Notes: generated by a model not told the origin, from the sequence alone. A stretch of DNA of 64,000 nt from Pantoea sp. Mb-10 (GCF_021272205.1 NZ_JAJSDX010000007.1:162768-226767), one strand, 5' to 3'; positions 39,296 through 50,887 are shown, numbered from the stretch's first letter. Translations and numbers: made by a program.

Positions 39296-39883
39296 TTACC
39301 AGTCAATCCCCTGTTGCGCCTGAATACCGGCATCAAACGCATGCTTTACCGGGCGCATTTCTGTCACCGTATCTGCGATGTCTACCAAACGACGATGACA
39401 GCCGCGTCCGGTGATAATCACGCTCTGATGCACGGGGCGTTGCTGCAGTGCCTGCACTAGCTCATCGAGATCCAGATAATTCATCGTCACCATATAAGTG
39501 ATCTCATCCAGAATCACCAGATCCAGTGTCACATCGGCAAGCAGCCGCTTGGCTTCTTGCCAGACGCGCTGACAGGCAAGGGTATCTGTTTCACGATTCT
39601 GAGTTTCCCATGTAAAACCGGTCGCCATCACGTGAAATTCAACCCCATGCTGAGCCAGAAGATTGCGCTCACCGTTTGGCCATTCCCCTTTGATGAACTG
39701 CACGGCTGCGGCCTTGTGACCGTGGCCGCAAGCGCGCAGCGCGGTACCAAAGGCTGCCGTGGTTTTACCTTTGCCGTTGCCGGTAAACACCATCAGAATA
39801 CCGCGGGTCTCATTTGCAGCAGCAATACGCGCATCGACCTGCGCTTTTAATCGCTGCTGCCGTTGCTGATGGCGATCGCTCAT
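39296..39883 (-). CDS. btuR: corrinoid (cob(I)alamin) adenosyltransferase
   Basis: Adenosylates cobalamin/cobinamide for B12 salvage (also called cobO/cobA). A 195-aa P-loop protein with GNGKGKTTAAFG, HVEFHVM-type strand GVEFHVMATGF, and LVILDEITY. Length matches E. coli BtuR (196 aa). Its start overlaps the yciK stop by four bases (ATGA). Confidence 0.94.
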   Translation of the reverse strand: MSDRHQQRQQRLKAQVDARIAAANETRGILMVFTGNGKGKTTAAFGTALRACGHGHKAAAVQFIKGEWPNGERNLLAQHGVEFHVMATGFTWETQNRETDTLACQRVWQEAKRLLADVTLDLVILDEITYMVTMNYLDLDELVQALQQRPVHQSVIITGRGCHRRLVDIADTVTEMRPVKHAFDAGIQAQQGIDW

Positions 39884-40644
39884 GCGCTGGCAGGACCGGG
39901 TTTACGACCGGGCTGCGCATCGAAGCTCATGCCGGTTTTTCTGCGGCTGTCATCGCCCATCAGATAAAGATAGAGCGGCATGAGGTCGGCCGGGGTTTTC
40001 AACAGCGCCGCATCTTCGTTGGGGAAAGCGCTGGCGCGCATCTTCGTGCGCGTGCCGCCGGGATTGATGCAATTCACGCGCAAAGGATGGTTTTTATACT
40101 CATCGGCTAACACCTGCATCATGCCTTCGGTGGCGAATTTCGAGACCGCATACGCTCCCCAGCCTGCACGACCGGTTCGGCCCACGCTTGATGTCGTAAA
40201 GACCAGCGAGCCGGAATCCGACTTCAGAAGCAGAGGAAGCAGCGCCTGTGTCAGATAAAATGTCGCATCCAGATTGATTTGCATGACGTTGCGCCAAACA
40301 GCGGGGTCAAGCTCAGCCAGCGGCACAATCTCGCCTAATATACCGGCGTTGTGAAGAACACCGTCAAGATGTGGAACCTGTGCCGCAAGCTCTTCCGCAA
40401 GTTGCTGGCAGCGCGCGGGTGTGGCCTGTGCGAGATCCAGAATCACGGAGAAGGCAGATTGTTTGTTCAGCTGATTGATGGCATGTTCGGTTTGGCGCAG
40501 CGTATCGGCGTTGCGACCCAGTAAGATAACGCGTGCGCCATAGCGCGCATAGGTCAACGCCGCTTCGCGGCCAATCCCGTCGGAAGCGCCGGTGACCAGA
40601 ATGATGCGATTCTTGAGCAAATCGCTTTTGGGTTGGTAATGCAC
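39880..40644 (-). CDS. yciK: short-chain dehydrogenase YciK
   Basis: A 254-aa SDR oxidoreductase with the NAD(P) motif TGASDGIGREA, NAG in LHNAGILG, the catalytic Ser in TSSVGRTGR and YxxxK in WGAYAVSKFA. Substrate unknown. The start is read as GTG at 40644 because it aligns with the E. coli ATG (HYQPK...) and has agga seven nt upstream; an ATG at 40671 would add nine residues. Coupled to btuR. Divergent from sohB. Confidence 0.9.
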   Translation of the reverse strand: MHYQPKSDLLKNRIILVTGASDGIGREAALTYARYGARVILLGRNADTLRQTEHAINQLNKQSAFSVILDLAQATPARCQQLAEELAAQVPHLDGVLHNAGILGEIVPLAELDPAVWRNVMQINLDATFYLTQALLPLLLKSDSGSLVFTTSSVGRTGRAGWGAYAVSKFATEGMMQVLADEYKNHPLRVNCINPGGTRTKMRASAFPNEDAALLKTPADLMPLYLYLMGDDSRRKTGMSFDAQPGRKPGPASA

Positions 40645-40816
40645 AGCAGTGTCCTGTGGCAGCTCAAACATGTTGGCTTTATGCCTTAAAATGGGGCGCT
40701 GCGCAATCGTATTGGGACGCATTCTGTGCCGCCCGCAGCCAATTAAGGCGACGAGATACCGCAAAGCGGGTAAACTTCGCTTCTATATGTAATTCACTGT
40801 TTATTAAGGCGGGAGA

Positions 40817-41863
40817 ATGGATTTACTTTCAAACTACGGATTATTTTTGGCGAAGGCTGTCACCGTGGTGGTGGCAGTGGCAGCGATTGCTGTGATTGTG
40901 CTCAACGCCACACTTCGCAAACGCCATAGTAGTGGTCAGCTGCGCGTCACTCACCTTGATGATGACTATCGCGAGATGAAAGACAATCTGGCGCTGGCGA
41001 AAATGAAGCCCCATGTGCAGAAAATCTGGCTTAAGCAGCATAAAAAGGAAGAAAAGCAAAAAGCCAAAGATGAGAAGCGTAATGCGAAAGCTGGCGTGAG
41101 TGAAACAGCCAAGCCAACGCTTTATGTACTGGAATTTAAGGGCAGCATGGATGCCAGCGAAGTGAGTTCGCTGCGGGAAGAAATTTCTGCTGTGCTGGCA
41201 GTGGCGCAGCCGGGCGATGAGGTGCTTTTGCGTCTTGAGAGTCCGGGCGGCGTCGTTCATGGGTATGGGCTGGCGGCATCTCAGCTTCAGCGCTTGAAAG
41301 AGGCGGGCTTAACGCTTACGGCAGTGGTCGATAAAGTCGCGGCCAGTGGAGGCTATATGATGGCGTGCGTCGCTGACCGCATTGTTGCGGCGCCGTTTTC
41401 TATTATTGGTTCCATTGGCGTGGTGGCACAGATTCCTAACTTCAATCGTCTATTAAAGCGCAATGATATTGATGTCGAACTGCATACCGCAGGTCAATAC
41501 AAGCGCACCTTGACGCTGTTTGGTGAAAACACCGAAGAGGGGCGTGAAAAATTCCAAGAAGATCTCAACGAGACTCACCAGCTTTTCAAAGATTTTGTGC
41601 AGCAGATGCGTCCTACATTGGATCTCAATAAGGTGGCGACCGGGGAACACTGGTATGGCCGTCAAGCTATTGAATTAGGGCTGGTGGATGAAATCGGCAC
41701 CAGTGATGCGTTTATCATTAAACAGATGAATAAATTCAACGTGTTGGGCGTGCATTTCGCGCGGAAAAAGAAAATGATGGATCGCTTCACCCAGAGCGCC
41801 AGCGTGGCCCTTGAGCGCGTTATACTCAAGCTCTGGCAGCGCGGTAATAAACCGCTGCTTTAA
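40817..41863 (+). CDS. sohB: peptidase S49 family inner-membrane protein SohB
   Basis: A 348-aa membrane-anchored serine peptidase of the SppA/SohB family. An N-terminal transmembrane helix (about 9-33) and a charged linker rich in Lys/Glu (KQHKKEEKQKAKDEKR) precede the S49 domain. The conserved VLLRLESPGG strand and catalytic Ser in AASGGYMMA are present. Multicopy sohB suppresses degP mutants in E. coli; a physiological substrate is not known. Followed by a terminator. Confidence 0.93.
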   Translation: MDLLSNYGLFLAKAVTVVVAVAAIAVIVLNATLRKRHSSGQLRVTHLDDDYREMKDNLALAKMKPHVQKIWLKQHKKEEKQKAKDEKRNAKAGVSETAKPTLYVLEFKGSMDASEVSSLREEISAVLAVAQPGDEVLLRLESPGGVVHGYGLAASQLQRLKEAGLTLTAVVDKVAASGGYMMACVADRIVAAPFSIIGSIGVVAQIPNFNRLLKRNDIDVELHTAGQYKRTLTLFGENTEEGREKFQEDLNETHQLFKDFVQQMRPTLDLNKVATGEHWYGRQAIELGLVDEIGTSDAFIIKQMNKFNVLGVHFARKKKMMDRFTQSASVALERVILKLWQRGNKPLL

Positions 41864-41865
41864 TA

Positions 41866-41893
41866 GTAGCCCGGCAGATGCCGGGCTTTTTTT
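41866..41893 (+). terminator. terminator after sohB
   Basis: agcccggca-ga-tgccgggct stem followed by seven T's, three bp after the sohB stop codon. Confidence 0.92.
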
Positions 41894-41961
41894 CGCCTGA
41901 GGGGCGGCGCTTGGAAAGCCTTGTGATGAGACAAATCGCGCTTTACACCATTCACTTTTTT

Positions 41962-41989
41962 TTGACAGCCCCGTGACGCCTTCTATATT
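41962..41989 (+). promoter_or_regulatory. near-consensus sigma-70 promoter, distal to topA
   Basis: TTGACA (41962-41967), 16-bp spacer and TATATT (41984-41989), about 325 bp before the topA start. E. coli topA also has several stacked promoters, so this is probably a distal topA promoter, though an independent short RNA is not excluded. Confidence 0.6.
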
Positions 41990-42315
41990 ACGTGTCAGCC
42001 CACCGACGTTGCGCAGCCTTTAAGGTGCGTGACCTGGCGCTGAAACCAGCGAAATGCTAATTAAGTTGCGTAACAGATTTTATCAGGTAGAGTGTGGGCG
42101 ATTCAGCTTTCAGGGAGATTACACCCGGATGTGTGATGCAGTCAGATGGAAAACTCGCTTCTAATCATAACGTTGCAATAGTCAATGCAATCTGACCTGA
42201 GATTGTCCCCGCTGCCTTGTAAAGTGAAATGCTGGCAGCAACAGTGAACCCACCAGGTTTGGGGCTTTCAATCCTCTCCCGTTTATCAGGATGTTTTAAT
42301 TAGGTAAAGGTACAT

Positions 42316-44913
42316 ATGGGTAAAGCACTCGTCATCGTTGAGTCCCCGGCAAAGGCCAAAACAATCAATAAATACCTCGGTAATGATTACGTGGTTAAAT
42401 CCAGCGTTGGTCATATCCGCGATCTGCCGACCAGCGGTTCAACAGTCCGTAAAAGTGCTGACGGGGAGAAGGCTAAACCCGGTAAAAAGGTCAAGAAAGA
42501 TGAGAAAGCCGCGCTAGTGAACCGCATGGGCGTTGATCCCTGGCATGGCTGGCAGGCAGACTATCAAATTCTGCCGGGTAAAGAAAAAGTCGTCTCAGAA
42601 CTCAAATCCCTTGCGGCTGACGCCGATCATATTTATCTCGCGACGGATCTCGACCGCGAAGGGGAGGCGATTGCCTGGCACCTGCGAGAAGTGATTGGCG
42701 GCGACGAGAAACGTTTTAGCCGCGTAGTGTTTAATGAAATAACGAAAAATGCGATTCGCCAGGCGTTTGAAAAGCCGGGCGAGCTAAACATTCAGCGAGT
42801 GAATGCGCAACAGGCGCGTCGCTTTATGGACCGCGTAGTGGGTTACATGGTTTCCCCACTGCTATGGAAGAAGATTGCACGCGGCTTGAGTGCCGGCCGA
42901 GTTCAATCCGTTGCGGTACGTCTGGTGGTAGAGCGTGAGCGTGAAATCAAAGCGTTTGTGCCGGAAGAGTACTGGGAAATCAATGCCGCGCTGTTAACGC
43001 CCAAGAGCGACAGTTTGGCAATGCAGGTGACGCACCAGAACGATAAACCGTTTCGACCCACAAACCGTGAACAGTCTTATGCTGCAGTAGCGGTGCTGGA
43101 GAAGGCGCGCTACCAAGTGCTGGATCGTGAAGACAAGCCGACCAGCAGTAAACCTTCCGCGCCCTTTATTACCTCAACGCTGCAACAGGCGGCCAGTACG
43201 CGTTTGGGCTTCGGCGTGAAAAAAACCATGATGATGGCGCAGCGCTTGTATGAAGCGGGGCACATCACTTATATGCGTACCGACTCGACGAATCTGAGCC
43301 AGGACGCGGTAGCGATGGCGCGCAGCTATGTTGAAAGCAGCTTTGGAAAAAAATATCTGCCTGACAGCGCCAACACCTATGCCAGTAAAGAGAACTCTCA
43401 GGAAGCACACGAAGCTATCCGCCCTTCGGATGTCAACGTTTCCGCTGACGACTTGAAAGACATGGAAGCTGATGCGCAAAAGCTGTATCAGCTTATTTGG
43501 CGTCAGTTTGTGGCATGCCAGATGGTGCCTGCGCAGTATGATTCCACCACGCTCACCGTCAGTGCCGCAGATTTCAAGCTCAAAGCAAAAGGCCGCACGC
43601 TACGCTTTGACGGCTGGACGCGAGTGATGCCGGCGCTGCGCAAGAATGACGAAGATTTAACGCTGCCGCCCGTTGATGTGGGTGACATGCTCGATCTCAA
43701 AGAACTCATGCCCAGCCAGCATTTCACTAAACCGCCTGCGCGGTTCAGTGAAGCTTCGCTGGTACGCGAGCTGGAAAAGCGCGGCATTGGTCGTCCCTCA
43801 ACGTATGCATCAATCATCTCCACGATTCAGGATCGCGGCTACGTACGCGTTGAAAACCGCCGTTTCTATGCGGAGAAAATGGGCGAGATCGTCACCGATC
43901 GGCTTGAGGAGAATTTCCGCGAGTTAATGAATTACGATTTCACCGCGCATATGGAAAACAGCCTCGATCAGGTTGCCAATAATGAAGCGCAGTGGAAAGC
44001 GGTTCTGGACTCCTTTTTCAGTGATTTCAGCAATCAGCTGAGTCAGGCAGAAAAAGAGCCCGAAGAGGGCGGAATGCAGCCCAACCAGATGGTGCTTACC
44101 TCCATCGATTGCCCAACCTGTGGCCGTAAAATGGGCATTCGTACTGCCAGCACGGGCGTCTTCCTGGGATGCTCTGGCTACGCGCTGCCGCCAAAAGAAC
44201 GTTGTAAGCAAACCATCAATCTGATCCCAGAAAACGAAGTGCTCAACGTGCTGGAGGGAGACGACGCGGAGACCAATGCACTCCGTGCGCGCCGTCGCTG
44301 CCAGAAGTGTGGCACGGCTATGGACAGCTATCTGATCGATAATCAGCGTAAGCTGCACGTTTGCGGTAATAATCCTGAATGTGATGGTTACGAGATCGAG
44401 CAAGGTGAATTTCGCATCAAGGGGTATGATGGCCCCATCGTGGAGTGTGAAAAATGTGGCTCAGAAATGCACCTGAAAATGGGGCGTTTTGGTAAGTACA
44501 TGGCTTGCACCAACGACGAGTGTAAAAATACCCGTAAAATTCTGCGCAATGGTGAAGTCGCTCCGCCAAAAGAGGATCCTGTCCCGCTGCCAGAGTTGCC
44601 ATGCGAGAAGTCTGATGCCTATTTCGTGCTGCGTGATGGCGCTGCAGGCGTGTTCCTCGCAGCCAATACGTTTCCAAAATCACGTGAAACGCGCGCGCCA
44701 CTGGTGGAAGAGCTGCAGCGCTTTGCCGATCGGCTGCCTGAAAAGCTGAAATACCTTGCTGAAGCGCCAGCGTCCGATCCAGACGGCAACAAGACGCTCG
44801 TGCGCTTTAGCCGTAAAACCAAGCAGCAGTACGTCTCGTCAGAAAAAGACGGGAAAGCCACCGGCTGGTCAATGTTCTATATTGACGGTAAATGGCAGGA
44901 AGCAAAAAAGTAA
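42316..44913 (+). CDS. topA: DNA topoisomerase I
   Basis: Relaxes negative supercoils (type IA). An 865-aa protein, the same length as E. coli TopA. The TOPRIM domain carries E9 in [10 protein letters not shown] and the DLDREGE motif (111-117). The active-site Tyr319 lies in [10 protein letters not shown]-terminal zinc-ribbon domains show four-cysteine sets (CPTCGRKM..., CQKCG..C, CEKCG...C), followed by an RNAP-binding C-terminal part. Own terminator downstream. Confidence 0.97.
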   Translation: MGKALVIVESPAKAKTINKYLGNDYVVKSSVGHIRDLPTSGSTVRKSADGEKAKPGKKVKKDEKAALVNRMGVDPWHGWQADYQILPGKEKVVSELKSLAADADHIYLATDLDREGEAIAWHLREVIGGDEKRFSRVVFNEITKNAIRQAFEKPGELNIQRVNAQQARRFMDRVVGYMVSPLLWKKIARGLSAGRVQSVAVRLVVEREREIKAFVPEEYWEINAALLTPKSDSLAMQVTHQNDKPFRPTNREQSYAAVAVLEKARYQVLDREDKPTSSKPSAPFITSTLQQAASTRLGFGVKKTMMMAQRLYEAGHITYMRTDSTNLSQDAVAMARSYVESSFGKKYLPDSANTYASKENSQEAHEAIRPSDVNVSADDLKDMEADAQKLYQLIWRQFVACQMVPAQYDSTTLTVSAADFKLKAKGRTLRFDGWTRVMPALRKNDEDLTLPPVDVGDMLDLKELMPSQHFTKPPARFSEASLVRELEKRGIGRPSTYASIISTIQDRGYVRVENRRFYAEKMGEIVTDRLEENFRELMNYDFTAHMENSLDQVANNEAQWKAVLDSFFSDFSNQLSQAEKEPEEGGMQPNQMVLTSIDCPTCGRKMGIRTASTGVFLGCSGYALPPKERCKQTINLIPENEVLNVLEGDDAETNALRARRRCQKCGTAMDSYLIDNQRKLHVCGNNPECDGYEIEQGEFRIKGYDGPIVECEKCGSEMHLKMGRFGKYMACTNDECKNTRKILRNGEVAPPKEDPVPLPELPCEKSDAYFVLRDGAAGVFLAANTFPKSRETRAPLVEELQRFADRLPEKLKYLAEAPASDPDGNKTLVRFSRKTKQQYVSSEKDGKATGWSMFYIDGKWQEAKK

Positions 44914-44921
44914 CCGTCCTC

Positions 44922-44949
44922 AAGGCCAGCATAGATTGCTGGCCTTTTT
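44922..44949 (+). terminator. terminator after topA
   Basis: aaggccagca-tagat-tgctggcctt stem-loop followed by T's, nine bp after the topA stop. Confidence 0.93.
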
Positions 44950-45039
44950 CCCATCCTTATAGCTAATCGTTCTACAATCTTCCTTTAACTGATATAGTTG
45001 TTATAGCTATTCATGTCGCTGACACGCTTTCCCCAATGA

Positions 45040-46080
<1,041 letters not shown>

Positions 46081-46094
46081 CGTAACCCTCTAAT

Positions 46095-46128
46095 TTGGAA
46101 GGCGCCTCCCTGGCGTCTTCCAATTCTT
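46095..46128 (+). terminator. hairpin terminator after cysB
   Basis: ttggaaggcgcc pairs with ggcgtcttccaa (one G-T pair) around a 5-nt loop, followed by the mixed tail ttctt. Good stem, weak T-run. Confidence 0.7.
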
Positions 46129-46500
46129 CCTCTGTTAGCGCCACGCGTTTGTAAAAGATTCCATTCTTTTTTTGTAAATGAAACATCGATCACAGGTTTT
46201 TTCATTGTTACTTCTTAAATGAGAATCAGAACACAAAATTAACCTCATGACTTTGCGGACCGCCAGGATTATTCCCATACTCCAGTTAAGAGTTGATGAA
46301 GAAGGCCTTTTTCGCTGGCCTGATAAATTAAACTCAAATTTAAAGTGGATCTAATTTGGAAATAACCCAAATTTACAAGGTTGGTTTTAATTTTACGTAG
46401 AGGCGCTAACTTAAATTTATTTGACCATTTATAGCCTCTTTGATTAATAGCATTAATCGTTGTACTCAATAAAAATAACTGGATTTTCGGCCTTAACAAG

Positions 46501-46518
46501 TTTAGGATTCCTCCTAAA
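46501..46518. promoter_or_regulatory. palindrome upstream of ymiA
   Basis: TTTAGGA-ttcc-TCCTAAA, a perfect 7-bp inverted repeat 50 bp before the ymiA start. An operator-like element; the binding factor is unknown. Confidence 0.35.
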
Positions 46519-46567
46519 TCTTAATCGTTGTCAACAATCGTTTTATTGAGAGTGATTATCAAAAACT

Positions 46568-46726
46568 ATGAACACTAGACTGACTGTACAACCCGATTTT
46601 CATACCAAGAGCACCAAGGTTGAGCGTCCAGCAAACATGCGTCGTAAAGCCTGGTTGACCGTATTCGCTGCCTCTGCTCTGTTCTGGATCGTGGTAGCAT
46701 TAATGATTTGGCGTCTTTGGAGCTAA
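46568..46726 (+). CDS. ymiA: small membrane protein YmiA
   Basis: A 52-aa ORF, too small for usual gene callers. The C-terminal half RRKAWLTVFAASALFWIVVA-type helix ending IWRLWS closely matches E. coli YmiA (46 aa, KRKAWLAVFLGSALFWVV...). One transmembrane helix (about 30-48) after a polar N-terminus. Function unknown. Three bp before the next small ORF, same place as in E. coli between cysB and acnA. Confidence 0.85.
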   Translation: MNTRLTVQPDFHTKSTKVERPANMRRKAWLTVFAASALFWIVVALMIWRLWS

Positions 46727-46729
46727 CCC

Positions 46730-46909
46730 ATGTGGGCAAATACACTCAGCCGTAAGCATCCTGTCTCTGCGCGTAAGCCCGGTTCCGCTTCGTGCAAAGC
46801 CAAAGAAAAGAGCAGCGCTGAAAAACCTGTTGCCATCCCGGCATCTTGGGAACTGAGTGACAGTCAGCGCAGTTTTATTGAGTCGTTGATGGAACCTGCA
46901 TCAAAATAA
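46730..46909 (+). CDS. 59-aa ORF in the position of yciX
   Basis: Starts MWANTLSRKHPVSARK, basic and Ser/Lys-rich, ending in a conserved-looking acidic helix SWELSDSQRSFIESLM. The ATG is three bp after the ymiA stop, so translation is probably coupled. E. coli carries yciX at this point; I assign by position only. No membrane segment. Confidence 0.62.
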   Translation: MWANTLSRKHPVSARKPGSASCKAKEKSSAEKPVAIPASWELSDSQRSFIESLMEPASK

Positions 46910-47077
46910 CGTTGTTCGCACTCTCATTTCGTCAAAACATATCTGTCCTTTTTTACCGGCTTATCCGGTAGGCATTTTAAAAGCCTGTCAATTAACACTC
47001 AGCAATAAAAACGATGTCATCAGTATTAAGCTGAAGACGGTAAATTTTTGCCCGATAAACGGGAGAGGAGTGATGCT

Positions 47078-47161
47078 ATGAACACAACAACTTTTTCCTG
47101 GTTTGGCGTTTATGCCTTTTCGTTTACTTTTTGGGCGACCGCCATTTGGGCGCTTATGTAA
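47078..47161 (+). CDS. 27-aa membrane peptide, YmiC-like by position
   Basis: MNTTTFSWFGVYAFSFTF then a short hydrophobic, Trp-rich end (WATAIWALM). A strong SD (gagaggag) lies 7 nt upstream. Almost the whole peptide is one helix. E. coli encodes the 31-aa YmiC between yciX and acnA, so this is the likely counterpart. It is followed by its own terminator, which supports it being a real gene. Confidence 0.65.
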   Translation: MNTTTFSWFGVYAFSFTFWATAIWALM

Positions 47162-47190
47162 CGCTGCACCGTAAAACTTTCCTCTTGATT

Positions 47191-47219
47191 AATGCCCTGA
47201 TCTTTATCAGGGCATTTTT
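47191..47219 (+). terminator. terminator after the ymiC-like gene
   Basis: aatgccctgat-ctt-atcagggcatt perfect 11-bp stem with a T-run, 30 bp past the small ORF and before the acnA promoter. Confidence 0.92.
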
Positions 47220-47261
47220 GTTTCCAGCATCAGTGTGACGATTTGTGTTGTTATCAAAACG

Positions 47262-47290
47262 TTAACGGTCAGGTGGTCTATCTTTATGCT
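47262..47290 (+). promoter_or_regulatory. acnA promoter candidate
   Basis: TTAACG (47262-47267), 17-bp spacer and TATGCT (47285-47290), 49 bp before acnA. Each hexamer matches consensus at four of six positions, in line with an activated (for example SoxS-type) promoter by analogy to E. coli. Confidence 0.45.
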
Positions 47291-47339
47291 AAACCTTGCG
47301 CTTACTGAGGTTTAAAGAAAGTCTATCAAAGGAGGAGCT

Positions 47340-50021
47340 ATGTCGTTTACGTTACGTGAGCACAGTCAGGAAACGTTGGACGTGGGGGCGAAAAAATACC
47401 ATTACTACAGCCTACCCAAAGCGGCCCAGCAGTTAGGAGACATTGCGCGTCTCCCTAAATCCATGAAAGTTCTGTTAGAGAATCTCTTACGCTGGCAGGA
47501 CGAGGACTCAGTTACTGCAGAAGATATTCAAGCGCTGGTAAGTTGGCAAAAAAATGCGCATGCTGACCGGGAGATTGCCTACCGACCCGCGCGAGTGCTC
47601 ATGCAGGACTTTACCGGGGTGCCCGCCGTTGTGGATCTTGCTGCTATGCGTGAAGCGGTGAACCGGTTGGGTGGCGACGTCGCAAAAGTCAACCCGCTTT
47701 CTCCGGTTGATCTGGTTATTGACCACTCTGTTACCGTCGATCATTTCGGTGATGACGATGCGTTTGGTGAAAACGTTAAACTCGAAATGGCGCGTAACCA
47801 CGAGCGTTATGTGTTTCTCCGCTGGGGGCAAAAAGCGTTTAATCGCTTCCGCGTAGTGCCGCCTGGTACCGGTATCTGCCATCAGGTTAATCTGGAATAT
47901 CTCGGTAAATCCATTTGGTGCGAGGAACAGGATGGTAAGGCCGTTGCCTATCCTGACACGCTGGTGGGAACCGATTCGCATACGACGATGATCAATGCGT
48001 TAGGCGTGTTGGGTTGGGGCGTTGGCGGAATTGAAGCGGAAGCCGCGATGCTGGGGCAGCCGGTTTCCATGCTCATACCCGATGTTGTCGGCTTTAAATT
48101 AACCGGCAAGCTTCGTCCGGGGATTACGGCCACCGACTTAGTGCTTACGGTGACACAAATGCTACGCAAACACGGCGTGGTAGGTAAATTTGTCGAGTTT
48201 TACGGTGACGGTCTCGTGGATCTCCCCCTGGCCGATCGCGCGACCATCGCTAACATGGCTCCTGAGTATGGTGCCACCTGCGGCTTTTTCCCCATAGATG
48301 AAGTCACGCTGAGTTACATGGCATTAACCGGCCGGGAGCAGGCACAAATTGATTTGGTGGAGGCTTACGCCAAACAGCAAGGCATGTGGCGAAATGCAGG
48401 TGATGAACCTATCTTCACCAGTACGTTAGCGCTGGATATGGCCGACGTAGAATCAAGCCTGGCGGGCCCTAAACGCCCACAGGATCGCGTTTCTCTACCT
48501 GATGTGCCCGCGGCGTTTGCGGCAAGCAACGAATTGGAAGTAAACCATTCACGGCCTGCCAGCAAAAGCGTGAGCTATCTTGATGAGCAATCTGGCGATA
48601 GCTACGAGCTGGATGAAGGGGCAGTCGTCATCTCTGCGATTACGTCTTGCACCAATACATCAAACCCCAGCGTACTTATGGCGGCCGGTCTGTTAGCCAA
48701 AAATGCCGTTGAACGCGGATTGCAGCGTAAGCCGTGGGTCAAGGCGTCGCTCGCGCCGGGGTCGAAAGTGGTATCAGATTACCTCGCCGCAGCGCAGTTG
48801 ACGTCCTACCTTGATAGCTTGGGCTTTAATTTGGTGGGATATGGCTGTACGACGTGTATCGGTAACTCAGGTCCGTTACCTGACAACATAGAAAGCGCCA
48901 TCAAAGAGGGCGATTTAACCGTTGGCGCCGTACTGTCTGGCAACCGCAATTTTGAAGGTCGTATTCACCCGTTGATCAAAACCAACTGGCTGGCATCGCC
49001 GCCGCTGGTGGTGGCTTATGCTTTGGCCGGTAACATGAAAGTAAATCTGCACACCGATCCTCTTGGTCAAGACAAAGAGGGTAATGATGTTTACCTAAAA
49101 GATATATGGCCTTCACCAGAAGAAATTGCGGCATCGGTGCAGAAAGTGACCAGTGATATGTTCCATAAGGAGTACGCTGAGGTCTTTTACGGCACGCCCG
49201 AATGGCAGCAGATTAAAGTTAGCGAGGCGGCGACCTATGATTGGGATGAAGGGTCCACCTACATTCGCCTTTCTCCTTTTTTTGACGACATGGAAAAAGC
49301 GCCAAAACCGGTCGAGGATATTAAAGGGGCACGCGTCTTGGCCATCTTGGGCGATTCCGTGACAACCGACCATATTTCGCCTGCGGGCAGCATCAAAGCG
49401 GATAGCCCAGCAGGGCGGTATCTACTGGCGCACGGTGTCGATAAGAAAGACTTTAACTCCTATGGCTCTCGTCGCGGAAACCATGAAGTTATGATGCGTG
49501 GTACCTTCGCCAATATCCGGATACGCAACGAAATGGTGCCCGGCGTTGAAGGGGGGTATACCAAACATTATCCCAGCCAGGAGCAGTTGGCCATTTACGA
49601 TGCCGCAATGAAATACCAGGCTGAAGGGATTCCGCTGGCGGTTATTGCAGGGAAAGAATACGGGTCAGGCTCTAGCCGCGACTGGGCAGCGAAGGGGCCT
49701 CGTCTGCAAGGGGTGCGTGTCGTTATCGCCGAGTCGTTTGAGCGTATTCATCGCTCCAATCTCATTGGCATGGGCATTTTGCCACTTGAGTTCCCTACAG
49801 GCGTTACGCGTAAGACATTGGGGCTCACAGGCGAAGAGCGTATTGATGTCACCGAGCTGACACAACTTAAACCCGGCGGTGAAGTGACAGTAACCCTTCA
49901 CTATGCGGATGGCAGAGAAGTCTCGCTGGCTACACGTTGCCGTATTGATACCAGCAATGAGTTAACCTACTACCAAAACGACGGTATTTTGCACTACGTG
50001 ATACGTAATATGTTGAACTAA
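47340..50021 (+). CDS. acnA: aconitate hydratase A
   Basis: Interconverts citrate and isocitrate; the stress-stable aconitase that also acts as an iron-sensing RNA-binding protein. An 893-aa protein with the three [4Fe-4S] cysteines C437 (ITSCTNTS), C503 and C506 (GCTTCIGN). The swivel domain follows from about residue 680 ([12 protein letters not shown]). SD aaggagg before the ATG. Convergent with ribA. Confidence 0.96.
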   Translation: MSFTLREHSQETLDVGAKKYHYYSLPKAAQQLGDIARLPKSMKVLLENLLRWQDEDSVTAEDIQALVSWQKNAHADREIAYRPARVLMQDFTGVPAVVDLAAMREAVNRLGGDVAKVNPLSPVDLVIDHSVTVDHFGDDDAFGENVKLEMARNHERYVFLRWGQKAFNRFRVVPPGTGICHQVNLEYLGKSIWCEEQDGKAVAYPDTLVGTDSHTTMINALGVLGWGVGGIEAEAAMLGQPVSMLIPDVVGFKLTGKLRPGITATDLVLTVTQMLRKHGVVGKFVEFYGDGLVDLPLADRATIANMAPEYGATCGFFPIDEVTLSYMALTGREQAQIDLVEAYAKQQGMWRNAGDEPIFTSTLALDMADVESSLAGPKRPQDRVSLPDVPAAFAASNELEVNHSRPASKSVSYLDEQSGDSYELDEGAVVISAITSCTNTSNPSVLMAAGLLAKNAVERGLQRKPWVKASLAPGSKVVSDYLAAAQLTSYLDSLGFNLVGYGCTTCIGNSGPLPDNIESAIKEGDLTVGAVLSGNRNFEGRIHPLIKTNWLASPPLVVAYALAGNMKVNLHTDPLGQDKEGNDVYLKDIWPSPEEIAASVQKVTSDMFHKEYAEVFYGTPEWQQIKVSEAATYDWDEGSTYIRLSPFFDDMEKAPKPVEDIKGARVLAILGDSVTTDHISPAGSIKADSPAGRYLLAHGVDKKDFNSYGSRRGNHEVMMRGTFANIRIRNEMVPGVEGGYTKHYPSQEQLAIYDAAMKYQAEGIPLAVIAGKEYGSGSSRDWAAKGPRLQGVRVVIAESFERIHRSNLIGMGILPLEFPTGVTRKTLGLTGEERIDVTELTQLKPGGEVTVTLHYADGREVSLATRCRIDTSNELTYYQNDGILHYVIRNMLN

Positions 50022-50024
50022 CGA

Positions 50025-50058
50025 AAAAAGCCGGGACAGATACGTGTCCCGGCTTTTT
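50025..50058. terminator. bidirectional terminator acnA/ribA
   Basis: gccgggaca-gatacg-tgtcccggc stem flanked by six A's and five T's, between convergent acnA and ribA. Confidence 0.93.
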
Positions 50059-50067
50059 ACATTGAAC

Positions 50068-50661
50068 TTATGCTTTTGGCAGCAGATGCCCCATTTTTTC
50101 AGCTTTCGTATCTAGGTAGTGAGCATTTTTTGGGTTACGTCCTACCACCAACGGCACACGTTCAACGATGTTGATTCCCGCCTCGCTGAGAATTTCCACC
50201 TTGCGCGGGTTGTTCGTCAACAGACGCACTTCATCAATACTAAGTAACTTGAACATGTCGGCGCACAGCGTGAAATCTCGCTCATCAGCAGCAAAGCCCA
50301 ACTGATGATTGGCTTCAACCGTGTCGTATCCCTTGTCCTGCAACGCATAGGCGCGAATTTTGTTGAGCAGCCCAATGTTTCGGCCTTCCTGACGGTGGTA
50401 AAGCAGCACGCCCCGTCCTTCTTCAGCAATAGCCGTAAGCGCTGCTTCAAGCTGGAAACCGCAGTCGCAGCGCAAGCTGAACAGGGCGTCACCGGTAAGG
50501 CATTCGGAATGGACGCGCGCCAACACCGGACTCTGATCGCTAATATCACCATAGACCAACGCAACGTGATCCTGGCCCGTTGCCAGTTCCTCAAAACCGA
50601 CCATCAGGAAATCTCCCCATGGCGTGGGCAGTTTGGCTTCTGCTACCCGTTTTAGCTGCAT
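50068..50661 (-). CDS. ribA: GTP cyclohydrolase II
   Basis: First step of riboflavin synthesis. A 197-aa protein with zinc ligands C54, C65 and C67 ([17 protein letters not shown]), the GTP-binding RQEGRNIGL loop and [10 protein letters not shown]. The start at 50661 ([10 protein letters not shown]) equals the E. coli start; the 13 residues upstream in frame are not conserved. Divergent from pgpB. Confidence 0.96.
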   Translation of the reverse strand: MQLKRVAEAKLPTPWGDFLMVGFEELATGQDHVALVYGDISDQSPVLARVHSECLTGDALFSLRCDCGFQLEAALTAIAEEGRGVLLYHRQEGRNIGLLNKIRAYALQDKGYDTVEANHQLGFAADERDFTLCADMFKLLSIDEVRLLTNNPRKVEILSEAGINIVERVPLVVGRNPKNAHYLDTKAEKMGHLLPKA

Positions 50662-50887
50662 GTGACTCTCCAGAACCTTCAGAAGATGCGCTATCATCAT
50701 GATAACGCTAAGGACCCGTAGGACCTCGTTAACTTGAGATATTGTGCCACAACCGATAGCCGGGCCGCTAATCGCTCAGCGCGATTACTGTGATAAAGCA
50801 CAATTATCTAAGTATCTATAGGTATGTTATTCTTTTTTCAGCTAAAGTTATGCACCTTTTGCTTTAAACGCAGCGCAAGGAAGTCGG

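Larger units (their letters stand above)
41864..42315. other. 452-bp region between sohB and topA (yciN absent)
   Basis: Holds the sohB terminator, a good sigma-70 promoter at 41962-41989 and a weaker one at 42066-42093 (TTGCGT-16-TAGAGT). In E. coli yciN lies here; no yciN-like frame is present. The 320-bp stretch from the first promoter to topA has no ORF of note. Confidence 0.55.
46081..46567. other. 487-bp region between cysB and ymiA
   Basis: Contains the cysB terminator hairpin at its start and is A/T-rich after 46300. A minus-strand frame at 46269-46499 lacks an SD and any recognisable motif and is not called. An 18-bp palindrome lies at 46501-46518. The ymiA promoter must lie here; I cannot place it with confidence. 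Confidence 0.5.

Noticed and set aside
46269..46499. 76-codon minus-strand frame between cysB and ymiA
   Set aside because: AT-rich, no SD, no motif, and not seen at this locus in E. coli.
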